Positions 9,710 to 17,519 of a stretch of DNA of 64,000 nucleotides are shown here, piece by piece. Location of the stretch: the NCBI GenBank assembly GCA_029561345.1, contig JAKQJC010000059.1:124001-188000 (forward strand). Direction: 5' to 3'. Each line of letters opens with the position of its first letter. Within the stretch, counting starts at the first letter, position 1. The DNA comes from Chloroflexota bacterium (GTDB lineage: Bacteria > Chloroflexota > Anaerolineae > Anaerolineales > Anaerolineaceae). The position numbers and the translations under genes are program-made. The notes beneath the pieces were generated by a model that did no database searches, was not told where the DNA came from, and saw only the letters and a list, made by a program, of their open reading frames with translations.

Positions 9710-10189
9710 TTAGTGATAACGGGCCAGGATGCCGGCAATTTGATCAGGCGTGACATTGCCGTAGATGTCGTCATCCACCAGGATGACCGGTCCAACCCCG
9801 CAAACCCCCAGGCAGCTGGTGGTGATGAGCGTCCACAGGCCATCGGGACTGGTTTCGCCGCTTTCCAGCTTGAGGGTATCCTTCAGCGTAACCCAGACTT
9901 CGCGGCCGCCGGCCACATGGCAGGGGGCGCTTTCGCAGAACTGGATGACGTGTTTTCCGCGTGGTTTGGTAGAGAGCATATGGTAGAAACTGGCCACTGT
10001 GAAGAGCTGGCTGCGCGAAACTTTCAGCAGCTTGCTGATTTCTTCAATGGCTTCAGCTGGGATGTACCCGAGTGAGCGATTAACATCATTGAGAATCGGG
10101 ATCAGTTCGTCACGGCTGGCCCCGTACCGCTGAACGGCTTTTTCAACCGCGTTCATAACGGTCTGTTTATCGATCGTTTCTCCTGTCAT
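9710..10189 (-). CDS. NuoE/HydC-like [2Fe-2S] subunit, form 1
   Basis: A 159-residue thioredoxin-like ferredoxin. A helical N-terminal domain precedes the [2Fe-2S] domain with all four ligands: FCESAPC and SCLGVC. It normally pairs with a NuoF-like subunit to accept or donate electrons near FMN. It lies 14 bases upstream of NuoF-like form 1 and probably forms a diaphorase pair with it. A second NuoE-like gene lies at 13038-13544. Confidence 0.9.
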   Translation of the reverse strand: MTGETIDKQTVMNAVEKAVQRYGASRDELIPILNDVNRSLGYIPAEAIEEISKLLKVSRSQLFTVASFYHMLSTKPRGKHVIQFCESAPCHVAGGREVWVTLKDTLKLESGETSPDGLWTLITTSCLGVCGVGPVILVDDDIYGNVTPDQIAGILARYH

Positions 10190-10220
10190 GCGCCTCCTCC
10201 TGAAGGTTGGTGTGATTGAT

Positions 10221-10245
10221 GCAGGGGCCTTCAGCAGGCCCCTGC
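10221..10245. other. Intra-operon hairpin between NuoF-like form 2 and NuoE-like form 1
   Basis: A perfect 10-bp GC-rich stem (10221-10230 with 10236-10245, GCAGGGGCCT) with a 5-base loop. It sits in the only sizeable gap (72 bases) inside the hydrogenase gene string. No T-run follows on the minus strand, so it looks more like an mRNA processing or stabilising element than a full terminator. Confidence 0.5.
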
Positions 10246-10261
10246 TGGATAAGTCGCCGGG

Positions 10262-12043
10262 TTATTTAATCGAAATTGCATTGAAGTTACAAACCTGCAT
10301 GCAGATACCGCAGCGGATGCAGGTATCGGGGTTGATTATGTGCGCGTGGCGGCGTTCGCCGGTGATGGCTGTGACGGGGCAGTTGCGCGCGCAAACGGTA
10401 CAACCGGTGCAGGCTTCGGGAGAGATCTCATAGCGAATAAGGGATTTGCAGACCTTGGCGGGGCAGCGCTTTTCATAAATATGAGCTTCATATTCATGGC
10501 GGAAGTGCTTGAGGGTGCTTTCCACAGGGTTGGGAGCGCCCTGACCCAGACCGCAGAGGCTGGTGGTTTTGATTTCCTTGCACAGCATTTCGAGGGTTTC
10601 GATATCGCCATGCTTGCCCTTGCCAGCGCAGATGCGTTCAAGGATTTCGAGGATGCGGCGGGTGCCGACGCGGCAGGGGGTGCATTTGCCGCAAGATTCA
10701 TCCTGGGTGAATTCCATGAAGAAGCGGGCGATATCAACCATGCAGGTTTCATCATCCATGATAATCATACCGCCGGAGCCCATGATGGAGCCAGCCTGGC
10801 CGAGGGTTTCGTAATCGACAGGAAGGTCGAGGAACTGAGCGGGCAAACAACCACCCATGGGACCGCCGGTCTGGATGGCTTTGAAGCCCTTGCCATCTTT
10901 GATGCCGCCGCCGACATCATAGACAATTTCGCGCAAGGAAATGCCGAAGGGCACTTCGATGAGGCCGGTGTGGCTCACATCACCGGCCAGGGCGAAGGTT
11001 TTGGTGCCTTTGCTTTTTTCGGTGCCCATGCTGGCGAACCATTCCGGGCCTTTGAGGATGATTTGCGGCACATTGGCGTAGGTTTCAACATTGTTGATGT
11101 TGGTGGGGCGGCCCCACAGGCCTTTGACTGCCGGGAAGGGTGGGCGGGGGCGGGGTTCGCCGCGCTTGCCTTCGATGGAAGACATAAGGGCGGTTTCTTC
11201 ACCGCACACAAAGGCGCCGGCGCCCATGCGCACTTCCAGATCAAAGGAGAAATTGGTACCGAGGATGTTATCGCCCAGCAGGCCCATGCTGCGCGCCTGG
11301 CGGATGGCCAGATTAAGGGTGCGCACGGCGATGGGGTATTCGGCGCGGCAGTAAATGTATCCGCGTACGGCGCCGATGGCATAAGCCGCAATGATCATGC
11401 CTTCCACCACGGAGTGGGGATCGGATTCCAGCACCAGGCGGTTCATGAATGCGCCCGGATCGCCTTCATCGGCATTGCAGATGATGTACTTTTCAGGAAG
11501 GACGGCATCGCGAGCAAGGGACCACTTTTTGGCGGTGGGGAAACCCGCGCCGCCGCGGCCGCGCAAGCCAGAGCGCATGACCATATCAATCACCTGATCG
11601 GGGGTGCAGTCGGTCAGCACTTTGGCAAGGGCCATGTAGCCATCTTCCGCGATGTATTCTTCGATGTTTTCGGGGTCAATTTTGCCGCAATTGCGCAGAA
11701 CAACGCGAATTTCCTTAATAGTCGGAGCTGAAAGTTCGCTTTCAACCGCCGCCTTTTCAGGGGCAACGAACTTGGCAGCCACGCGGCCTTTAAGGAAGTG
11801 TTCTTTGACAATATAGGGAATATCATTGGCGGTAAGGCCAATATAGTGAGTGCCTTCAGGGTAGACCATCATGTCGGGGCCCTGGGCTGGGTCGCCAATC
11901 CGGGAAGTTTCAAGCACCTGAACTTCGTCAATCAGGCCTTCAGCAACCAACTCATCCTGAAGAGCATCCAGGATTTCATGGGCGCCTCGCTTGACACATT
12001 CGGGATCGACGCTGACGAGGACGTGAGAACGATAATATTTCAT
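10262..12043 (-). CDS. NuoF/HydB-like flavoprotein subunit, form 2 (with C-terminal ferredoxin)
   Basis: A 593-residue subunit with the FMN/NADH motifs GLRGRGGAGFPTAKKW and NADEGDPGAFMNR, the [4Fe-4S] site ESCGKCTPCRVG, and a C-terminal 2[4Fe-4S] ferredoxin domain (CTGCTVCARNCP and CIRCGICMQVCN). This architecture is that of HydB of electron-bifurcating hydrogenases, where the extra clusters connect to ferredoxin. The N-terminal thioredoxin-like domain has a single Cys (VDPECVKRGA), so it probably lacks its usual [2Fe-2S] cluster. The start is the ATG at 12043 with AGGAAA upstream; a TTG 6 codons earlier is less likely. Confidence 0.9.
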   Translation of the reverse strand: MKYYRSHVLVSVDPECVKRGAHEILDALQDELVAEGLIDEVQVLETSRIGDPAQGPDMMVYPEGTHYIGLTANDIPYIVKEHFLKGRVAAKFVAPEKAAVESELSAPTIKEIRVVLRNCGKIDPENIEEYIAEDGYMALAKVLTDCTPDQVIDMVMRSGLRGRGGAGFPTAKKWSLARDAVLPEKYIICNADEGDPGAFMNRLVLESDPHSVVEGMIIAAYAIGAVRGYIYCRAEYPIAVRTLNLAIRQARSMGLLGDNILGTNFSFDLEVRMGAGAFVCGEETALMSSIEGKRGEPRPRPPFPAVKGLWGRPTNINNVETYANVPQIILKGPEWFASMGTEKSKGTKTFALAGDVSHTGLIEVPFGISLREIVYDVGGGIKDGKGFKAIQTGGPMGGCLPAQFLDLPVDYETLGQAGSIMGSGGMIIMDDETCMVDIARFFMEFTQDESCGKCTPCRVGTRRILEILERICAGKGKHGDIETLEMLCKEIKTTSLCGLGQGAPNPVESTLKHFRHEYEAHIYEKRCPAKVCKSLIRYEISPEACTGCTVCARNCPVTAITGERRHAHIINPDTCIRCGICMQVCNFNAISIK

Positions 12044-12073
12044 TTCAAGTTTCCTGACCAATAATATAGAAGG

Positions 12074-12442
12074 TTATGCCTGAATGACATACTCCTGGAC
12101 GACCTTACCGCCCACCACATGTTCTTTCATGATCTGGCGGGCCACTTCGGCAGTCACTTTGCCGTATGTCACTTTTGGCTGATCGCCAACAATGACCTGG
12201 ATGATCGGTTCGTTGGCGTCGAGGCCAAAACCACCGGTCTGGGTAACGATGATGCCGGTGAGGCTGTCTTTCTCGATGGTATCGAGAATGGCCTTCATGG
12301 TCTCACGTGCACCCGCGGCGATGCCGGTGGTGCCCATACCCACAATGATCTGGATTTCGCCGGAGTTCGCTTTAACACGGCGTTTTTCCAGAGCTTCTTC
12401 ACGAACACGCTTCAAATCTTCAAGGCTTTTGATCGGGCTCAT
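12074..12442 (-). CDS. HndB-like thioredoxin-fold protein lacking all cysteines
   Basis: A 122-residue protein of the HndB type, normally a thioredoxin-like [2Fe-2S] ferredoxin that accompanies HydB/HndC. The flanking family pattern is clear (IIVGMGTTGIAAGARE and VTQTGGFGLDANEP). The four positions that usually hold cluster cysteines read Gly35, Thr39, Gly71 and Asp75, and the whole protein has no Cys. It therefore cannot bind a conventional [2Fe-2S] cluster and may be structural or regulatory. It lies between the HATPase and NuoF-like form 2 genes. Membership is fairly sure; function is not. Confidence 0.8.
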   Translation of the reverse strand: MSPIKSLEDLKRVREEALEKRRVKANSGEIQIIVGMGTTGIAAGARETMKAILDTIEKDSLTGIIVTQTGGFGLDANEPIIQVIVGDQPKVTYGKVTAEVARQIMKEHVVGGKVVQEYVIQA

Positions 12443-12476
12443 TTTTTATCTCCTGATTTGAGGTTATGAAAATGAC

Positions 12477-13031
12477 TTAATTTGTGTCGGTTTGCACACT
12501 GGCAATGCCAGTGCTGATATATTCGCGGAGGAAAGCCAGCACAGAAGGATCTGTGAAAGGTACTTCATCTCCAAGTTCGTCTTTGATGGGCTGGCTGTCG
12601 AATTCAAAATGCCGGCCGTTGACGCTGTAATCATACACCCAGTGAATCTCAGGGTAGGAAACCACCAGGTTCAGGATGGTACTGCCCATATCGCCCAGGG
12701 GCATGCGGTCGATGTGGCTGTGTTGAAATTCCACTTCAACCAGGGTGCCTTTGCCCAGGGTGGAGCTGATCTTAAACCAGCCATTGCAGGCTTCAGCCGC
12801 AGCTTTGAGGAGGGGAATGCCCAGGCCCACTCTGCGGCTGGTGCGGCTGGTGACAAAAGGATCCACCACTCGCGCAACCATGGCTTCGTCCATGCCTTTG
12901 CCGTTATCTTCTACAGAGAGGAATAGGCGATCGGTGGACAGGTTTTCGGCAGCCGTAATTTTAATGTACTGCGCGCCGGCTGAGACACTGTTTTGCACAA
13001 TATCCAGGATATGCAGCGCCAGCTCTCTCAA
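12477..13031 (-). CDS. Histidine-kinase-like ATPase (HATPase_c) of hydrogenase operon
   Basis: A 184-residue GHKL-fold ATP-binding protein with no kinase or sensor domain. N box (HILDIVQNSVSAGA), G1 box (VEDNGKGMD) and G2-like region (RRVGLGIPLLKAAAEA) are visible. Stand-alone HATPases of this kind are known neighbours of HydA/HydB/HydC genes in anaerobes; their role there is unproven and is often guessed as regulation. The start codon is TTG with GGAG about 9 bases upstream. It lies 6 bases after NuoE-like form 2, so it is co-transcribed. Confidence 0.85.
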   Translation of the reverse strand: MRELALHILDIVQNSVSAGAQYIKITAAENLSTDRLFLSVEDNGKGMDEAMVARVVDPFVTSRTSRRVGLGIPLLKAAAEACNGWFKISSTLGKGTLVEVEFQHSHIDRMPLGDMGSTILNLVVSYPEIHWVYDYSVNGRHFEFDSQPIKDELGDEVPFTDPSVLAFLREYISTGIASVQTDTN

Positions 13032-13037
13032 ACCAGA

Positions 13038-13544
13038 TTACTCCTGAAGCGGGCGGACCAGCTGCGGGAATTTGTTGGGGCGCACCCGGCCAACCACTTC
13101 ATCATCCACCACCACCACAGGGGCCTGGCTGCAGGCGCCCACGCAGCGGCAGATTTCGAGGGTGATTTTGCCATCGGGCGTGGTTTGGCCAGGAGCAACG
13201 TTGAGAACCTGCTTGGCCTTCTCGATGACCTGGTCGATACCGCCGACATAGCAGGCGGTGCCGAGGCAGAACTTAATGGTGTGTTCGCCGCGCGGGTTGG
13301 TGGTGAAGAAAGAATAGAAGGAGATGACACCATGAACGCTGCTGACGGGCACGCCCATCCGTTTGGCCACATATTGCTGCATGGGGACGGAAACAAAGCC
13401 GATCTGGCTTTGAAGTTCGTTTAATACCACCATGGTGGCACCGGGGAGGTGCTTGTTTTCATCCACAATGCGATCGATCAGCGCACGCTTTTCAGGGATC
13501 GCAACGGGATCGTTAGAGGGGACATTTTCGGGAAGATTGGACAT
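13038..13544 (-). CDS. NuoE/HydC-like [2Fe-2S] subunit, form 2
   Basis: A 168-residue thioredoxin-like [2Fe-2S] protein and the first gene of the hydrogenase operon proper. The helical N-domain (ALIDRIVDENKHLPGA) leads to the cluster domain with FCLGTAC and RCVGAC, so all four ligands are present. The start is the ATG at 13544 with GGAG 6 bases upstream; the longer frame begins at a TTG within that site. It is probably the partner of NuoF-like form 2, from which two small genes separate it. Confidence 0.9.
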   Translation of the reverse strand: MSNLPENVPSNDPVAIPEKRALIDRIVDENKHLPGATMVVLNELQSQIGFVSVPMQQYVAKRMGVPVSSVHGVISFYSFFTTNPRGEHTIKFCLGTACYVGGIDQVIEKAKQVLNVAPGQTTPDGKITLEICRCVGACSQAPVVVVDDEVVGRVRPNKFPQLVRPLQE

Positions 13545-13603
13545 GAAAGGCTCCAAAGTTGATATTTTTAGGCAAAATAAATTGCCCAGATTCTGCTTTA
13601 AGT

Positions 13604-13658
13604 CATCATGAGTTTAGGTGATGCCCTCATGATGGTCAATTACCAAATGTCACCTAAA
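13604..13658 (-). promoter_or_regulatory. Hydrogenase operon promoter with nested inverted repeats
   Basis: On the minus strand TTGACC (13639-13634) and TAAACT (13616-13611) are 17 bases apart. A 9-bp inverted repeat (CATCATGAG at 13604-13612 and its complement at 13626-13634) touches both boxes. A second 9-bp inverted repeat (TTTAGGTGA at 13613-13621 and its complement at 13650-13658) interlocks with it. This layout suggests an operator for at least one dimeric regulator; the regulator is unknown. Confidence 0.6.
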
Positions 13659-13671
13659 AGGGCGCGCCTTG

Positions 13672-14415
13672 TCAACAGGGGTGAATGGTGACAGTACGCT
13701 GACCGGCTCCTTTAAGGGCAAGGCGAATTTCGGCGATGGTTGGCGCTTCAAGGGTGAAGTGGGTACTTCCCAAAAAGCTGTCGAGCAGGTGAACGTCGCC
13801 TGATTGGATCAGGGGGTAGCGCTTGATGAAAGGATATTTCTTCAGCGCCTCTTCAGGGCTGATGTGCCGGGAAATTTCCAATCCTTCGATGGGAATTTCT
13901 GGAGGCACAAACCCGAGGTTTGCCAGCAAACCGTTTTGCCTGCGATTGATATGAGCTGGAATAAACAGTCCGCCCAGATCAGTCACGCCTTGCCAGGCTT
14001 CATTAAAGGTCAATGAACTGGAGGTCAGCAGCAGGCGGGGTTCGCGTCGGATGAAGTCGCCTGTTTCATCGACCACAAATTGTTCGCCGAAATGCTCTAT
14101 GTTATTTTCAAGGTTCGGCAGGGTGGCGTTGACCACGGCCTGCCAGGTTTCAAGCTGCTCGAGGGTATCGAACAGGCAAAGGACATGCACTTCCTCACGA
14201 GTCTGCAGTTCCATACCAGGCAGAATGGTGAGACCGGTATCTGAAGCCGCCTTGATCACTGCACCAACATTGGCACTGGCATTGTGATCGGTGATGGCTA
14301 TCAGGTCAATTTGGCGTGAGAGTGCTTCAGACACAATGAGAGGCGGGATCATTTCCGTGTCGGCGCAGGGTGAAAGGAGGGTGTGGACGTGAAGATCTGC
14401 GCGGACGGTTTTCAA
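13672..14415 (-). CDS. PHP-domain metal-dependent phosphoesterase
   Basis: A 247-residue PHP protein with the metal-binding motifs DLHVHTLLSPC, ITDHNA, GMELQT, PAHINR and SGDVH in order. Family members hydrolyse phosphoesters, for example nucleoside 3',5'-bisphosphates or histidinol phosphate, so the substrate cannot be assigned. The start chosen is a TTG at 14415, behind AGAGAG, giving the usual short N-terminus (LKTVRADLHVHT). The longer frame to 14613 overlaps the DRTGG gene out of frame and does not look like protein. PHP genes occur in many hydrogenase-associated clusters of anaerobes. Confidence 0.8.
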   Translation of the reverse strand: MKTVRADLHVHTLLSPCADTEMIPPLIVSEALSRQIDLIAITDHNASANVGAVIKAASDTGLTILPGMELQTREEVHVLCLFDTLEQLETWQAVVNATLPNLENNIEHFGEQFVVDETGDFIRREPRLLLTSSSLTFNEAWQGVTDLGGLFIPAHINRRQNGLLANLGFVPPEIPIEGLEISRHISPEEALKKYPFIKRYPLIQSGDVHLLDSFLGSTHFTLEAPTIAEIRLALKGAGQRTVTIHPC

Positions 14416-14437
14416 AGAACGAAACTCTCTGTGTGGG

Positions 14438-14782
14438 TTAACCGGCGCGGAGGCCCATTTCCCACAACTTGCCGCAAACGAAGAATGAGGATTGTGCGGT
14501 TGACAGCAGGATAATGCCTTCTTCATTGGCTTTGGCAATGGTGGCGAGGTCGGGTTGAGCGTCTTCGGTGATGATGATGGCGGCAAGTTCCAGCAGGGCG
14601 GCCACAGCCACAATATTCATATGCGCCTGCAAAGTAACCCAGATTCCCCGGCTTTTAGCGCCGGACATGACGCAGCTTAACAGGTCGGACGTGTAACCAT
14701 TTTCGGGTTGAACTGAAGCAAAGTCAACAGGGGTGGTGAGAACGGTGAGGTTGAGCTGTTGGATGATGTCTTGTAGGGTCAT
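14438..14782 (-). CDS. DRTGG-domain protein, copy 2
   Basis: A 114-residue single-domain protein of the DRTGG type (GYTSDLLSCVMSGAKSRGIW, then a hydrophobic strand-rich core). DRTGG domains occur in phosphotransacetylases and beside CBS domains and are thought to sense ligands; no reaction is known. A similar protein is encoded at 15803-16177. The start overlaps the stop of the CBS-ATPase gene by one base (TAATG), so translation is coupled. Confidence 0.75.
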   Translation of the reverse strand: MTLQDIIQQLNLTVLTTPVDFASVQPENGYTSDLLSCVMSGAKSRGIWVTLQAHMNIVAVAALLELAAIIITEDAQPDLATIAKANEEGIILLSTAQSSFFVCGKLWEMGLRAG

Positions 14783-15786
14783 TATTTCTTAGTCTCCTTG
14801 CCTTGTTGGCTGACATCAGCAAAGGCATCCTTTTCGCGCAAGAAGATCTTCAAGCGCAAATTGGTGCCGCTGATGGTCGATGATTCGAGCCGCATATCGT
14901 CAACACAGCGTTTGATATTAACCAAACCCATGCCTGCTCCAAAACCTTTTTCGCGCACCTCCTCGCTTGCGGTGGAATAGCCCGGCTGCATTGCAAGTTG
15001 AATGTTGGGGATGCCCGGCCCATCATCGTAAGCTTCCAGGGATATTTGATGGGGTTCAATTTCAACCCGGATGGTTCCACCATTGTTGGTGTGGATGATC
15101 AGGTTCATTTCAGCTTCGTAGATGGCGATGCCGCAGCGGCGGGCGATCTGCGGGTTGGCGCCAAGGCGCAGCAGGGCGCGCTTGATATTGGCAGAGGCAT
15201 TGCCGCCGTGGGTAAAATCGCCATGTTTAATGCGGTAGCGTAAAATCAGGCTGGTGCGGTCAGAAATGATATCTTCAAAGAGGTGGCTGGCGCGGTAACG
15301 AATGACTTCCTCTTCGTGATAGACATGCTGCAAAGCGTTCAGCAGGCCACGAGTGATATCCCCCTTGGTGATGATGCCGACCAATTTGTTGTTTTCATCC
15401 ACCACTGGCAAGCGGCCGTAGTTGCTTTTGACAAAGACTTTCAGCGCCTCAATCACCGGGTCATAATCATGAATGGTCATAACCTGTGAAGACATATATT
15501 TGCTGACCGGAGAGGCAAGGTCAACGGCGCGCAGAGCGCGGATGATATCCTCAATGCTGAGGATGCCGGCTAACTCGCCATTCACCAGAACGGGGGCGCC
15601 AGATACGCGCTGAGAGCGGAAAATATCCAAAACATCTCCCATATTCATATCGGGAGTCAGAGAACGTATTTCCCGCGTCATGACCTGGGAAATTTTCAGT
15701 TCATACGCAAGTTCTTCTACGCGGGTAATATTTTGGGCATCTTGATCGGTAACCACACGTTCTTTAGGTGAAGATCCCGTATCCAT
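14782..15786 (-). CDS. CBS-pair protein with C-terminal anti-sigma-type HATPase
   Basis: A 334-residue fusion. Two CBS motifs occupy roughly residues 25-145 (IRSLTPDMNMGDVLDIF, then VMTIHDYDPVIEALKVF). An RsbW/SpoIIAB-like HATPase domain follows (YDDGPGIPN as G1 box, EKGFGAGMGLVNIKRCVD as G2 box). CBS pairs bind adenine nucleotides, so this looks like an energy-state-responsive protein kinase or anti-sigma-like switch. It lies between two DRTGG genes, an arrangement known near [FeFe]-hydrogenase genes. Its target is unknown. Confidence 0.8.
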   Translation of the reverse strand: MDTGSSPKERVVTDQDAQNITRVEELAYELKISQVMTREIRSLTPDMNMGDVLDIFRSQRVSGAPVLVNGELAGILSIEDIIRALRAVDLASPVSKYMSSQVMTIHDYDPVIEALKVFVKSNYGRLPVVDENNKLVGIITKGDITRGLLNALQHVYHEEEVIRYRASHLFEDIISDRTSLILRYRIKHGDFTHGGNASANIKRALLRLGANPQIARRCGIAIYEAEMNLIIHTNNGGTIRVEIEPHQISLEAYDDGPGIPNIQLAMQPGYSTASEEVREKGFGAGMGLVNIKRCVDDMRLESSTISGTNLRLKIFLREKDAFADVSQQGKETKK

Positions 15787-15802
15787 TTAAGTGCCTTTGG
15801 CT

Positions 15803-16177
15803 TTATTCACAGGAGCAATCTGGATCAACTGATTTTTCAAAACTGGGGAGGCCTGCCTTGTAAAGGCGCCCAGCCAGTTCAAACATGCCGTAAGGTGAGG
15901 AGATGAGAGGAATGCCTTCCTGGTCTGCCAGACGGATGGTTTCAATCGGAGGATTTTTTCCACGAACAAAGACAATGGCTGCGACATCTGCAACCTGTGC
16001 TGTGCGCACCACCTGTGGATTGCACAAGCCGGTCAATAGAACTGCGTCAGGTTGAATGGATGCCAAAACATCACTCATAAGGTCGGCGCCGAACCCACCC
16101 TTGATGTCACGGTCCTGACGATCCCCCTGAACTAAGACAGTTCCATTAACTAATTTGACAAGCTCGACAATTTTCAT
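15803..16177 (-). CDS. DRTGG-domain protein, copy 1
   Basis: A 124-residue DRTGG protein, first of the regulatory string upstream of the hydrogenase. It shows the domain core KGGFGADLMSDVLASIQPDA followed by alternating strands and helices, and ends with CSCE. It shares architecture but only moderate similarity with the copy at 14438-14782. The ATG at 16177 has GAGGA 6 bases upstream. Probable role: ligand sensing with the CBS-ATPase; inferred from context only. Confidence 0.75.
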   Translation of the reverse strand: MKIVELVKLVNGTVLVQGDRQDRDIKGGFGADLMSDVLASIQPDAVLLTGLCNPQVVRTAQVADVAAIVFVRGKNPPIETIRLADQEGIPLISSPYGMFELAGRLYKAGLPSFEKSVDPDCSCE

Positions 16178-16196
16178 GATGTCCTCATGGCTCTGA

Positions 16197-16202
16197 ATTA
16201 TA
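16197..16202 (-). promoter_or_regulatory. -10 box (TATAAT) upstream of the DRTGG/CBS/PHP group
   Basis: A perfect TATAAT on the minus strand lies 19 bases before the ATG at 16177. No good -35 is found at 16-18 bases, so this is a tentative promoter. Confidence 0.35.
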
Positions 16203-16277
16203 TTTCTTCTATTTTAACCCCGAGTTGAGAATTTTCGTAGGGTAAAAGGAGGCAATTTACAGGCCATTAATCATCAC

Positions 16278-16311
16278 TTTTGGGAGATTTAGCCCTCCAT
16301 TGCCCGGAGAA
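16278..16311 (+). repeat. Intergenic element resembling one at 62431-62463
   Basis: In the divergent intergenic region, TTGGGAGATTTAGCCCTC followed by CCCGG matches the minus-strand sequence near 62440 (one mismatch in 18 bases, then CCCGG again). It is noncoding in both places. It could be a dispersed repeat or chance. Confidence 0.3.
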
Positions 16312-16321
16312 GATGTGATGA

Positions 16322-16350
16322 TTGACACAGGCATCTGAACGGGATATACT
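16322..16350 (+). promoter_or_regulatory. gmd promoter
   Basis: TTGACA (16322-16327), a 17-base spacer and TATACT (16345-16350) form a near-consensus vegetative promoter. The predicted start of transcription near 16357 leaves a short leader with GGAGG at 16373-16377. Confidence 0.8.
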
Positions 16351-16382
16351 TGCGGTCACACCAAGTTCGAACGGAGGTTGAC

Positions 16383-17453
16383 TTGAAAAAAGCACTCATT
16401 ACCGGTATCACCGGACAGGATGGTTCATATCTGGCAGAACTGTTGCTTTCACAGGGCTATGAAGTTCACGGCCTGATGCGGCGCGCCAGCACTTTTAATA
16501 CCCGGCGGATTGATCATATTTATCATGATCCGCACAGCAACGGTGAGCCGGTGCACCTGTATCTGCATTATGGGGACGTAACGGCTTCAGACACACTGTT
16601 GGATATCATTTATAACGTCCAGCCTGACGAAATTTATCACCTGGCTGCTCAAAGCCATGTGCGCGTTTCCTTTGATATGCCGGAATACACTGGCGATGTG
16701 ACCGCACTGGGCACCACCCGCATTTTGGAAGCCATTCGCAAGAGCCGGATTAATACCCGCTTTTACCAGGCTTCATCCAGCGAAATGTTTGGCAGTGCGC
16801 ATCCACCACAAAATGAACACACGCCTTTTGAGCCGCGCAGCCCTTACGCGGCAGCCAAAGTGTATGCTTACTGGGTGACCCGCAATTACCGCGAAGGTTA
16901 TCAGATGTATGCTTGCAACGGCATCCTCTTTAACCATGAATCTCCCCGGCGCGGCGAGACCTTCGTGACCCGCAAGATCACCCGCGCCCTGGCTGCCATT
17001 AAAGCCGGCAAGCAGAAAACCCTTTATTTGGGTAACCTGGATTCGAAGCGCGACTGGGGTTATGCCCCGGAATATGTGGAAGCCATGCAGCTTATTTTGC
17101 AGCAAGATAAGCCCGATGATTTTGTGATTGCCACGGCAGAATCGCACACGGTGCGCGAATTTTTGGAAGAGGCTTTCGGTTACCTGGACATGGACTGGAA
17201 GGAATATGTCAAGATTGACCCGCGGTATTTCCGCCCGACTGAGGTAGATTACCTGCTGGGCGACGCCAGCCATGCTCACCAGGTGCTGAACTGGGAACCG
17301 CGCATTCATTTCCGTGAGCTGGTGCGGATCATGGTGGATGCAGACCTGGAACTGCAGCACCAGCCGGCCCCGGGCGAAGGGCGCAAGATTTTGGCAGCCA
17401 AATTTGGCAACTGGCACCGCTGGGAACAGCAGGTGGTCAGCATGGATCGCTAG
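16383..17453 (+). CDS. gmd: GDP-mannose 4,6-dehydratase
   Basis: A 356-residue NADP-dependent short-chain dehydrogenase/reductase of the extended type. It converts GDP-D-mannose to GDP-4-keto-6-deoxy-D-mannose, the precursor of GDP-fucose, GDP-rhamnose or similar sugars. The Rossmann motif [15 protein letters not shown] and the loop [15 protein letters not shown] are diagnostic. Catalytic residues are in QASSSEMFG and [12 protein letters not shown] (YxxxK). The start is the TTG at 16383 behind GGAGG; the longer frame starts inside the -10 box. A downstream partner such as GDP-fucose synthase is not adjacent, so the final sugar is unknown. Confidence 0.93.
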   Translation: MKKALITGITGQDGSYLAELLLSQGYEVHGLMRRASTFNTRRIDHIYHDPHSNGEPVHLYLHYGDVTASDTLLDIIYNVQPDEIYHLAAQSHVRVSFDMPEYTGDVTALGTTRILEAIRKSRINTRFYQASSSEMFGSAHPPQNEHTPFEPRSPYAAAKVYAYWVTRNYREGYQMYACNGILFNHESPRRGETFVTRKITRALAAIKAGKQKTLYLGNLDSKRDWGYAPEYVEAMQLILQQDKPDDFVIATAESHTVREFLEEAFGYLDMDWKEYVKIDPRYFRPTEVDYLLGDASHAHQVLNWEPRIHFRELVRIMVDADLELQHQPAPGEGRKILAAKFGNWHRWEQQVVSMDR

Positions 17454-17473
17454 CCTGAGATTGGATTGAATGG

Positions 17474-17511
17474 AAAAAGAGTTCGCCTCCACAGATGGCG
17501 AACTCTTTTTT
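17474..17511. terminator. Bidirectional terminator between gmd and ABC exporter
   Basis: A perfect 14-bp stem (17474-17487 with 17497-17510) with A-run and T-run ends and a 9-base loop lies between two convergent transcription units. Confidence 0.88.
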
Positions 17512-17519
17512 ATTGGAAT

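Noticed and set aside
10340-11731. 463-codon plus-strand frame opposite NuoF-like form 2
   Set aside because: Antisense shadow of a clearly conserved FMN subunit.
14416-14613. Longer start of the PHP protein
   Set aside because: The extra residues are the out-of-frame reading of the DRTGG gene; a TTG with ribosome site gives the normal N-terminus.
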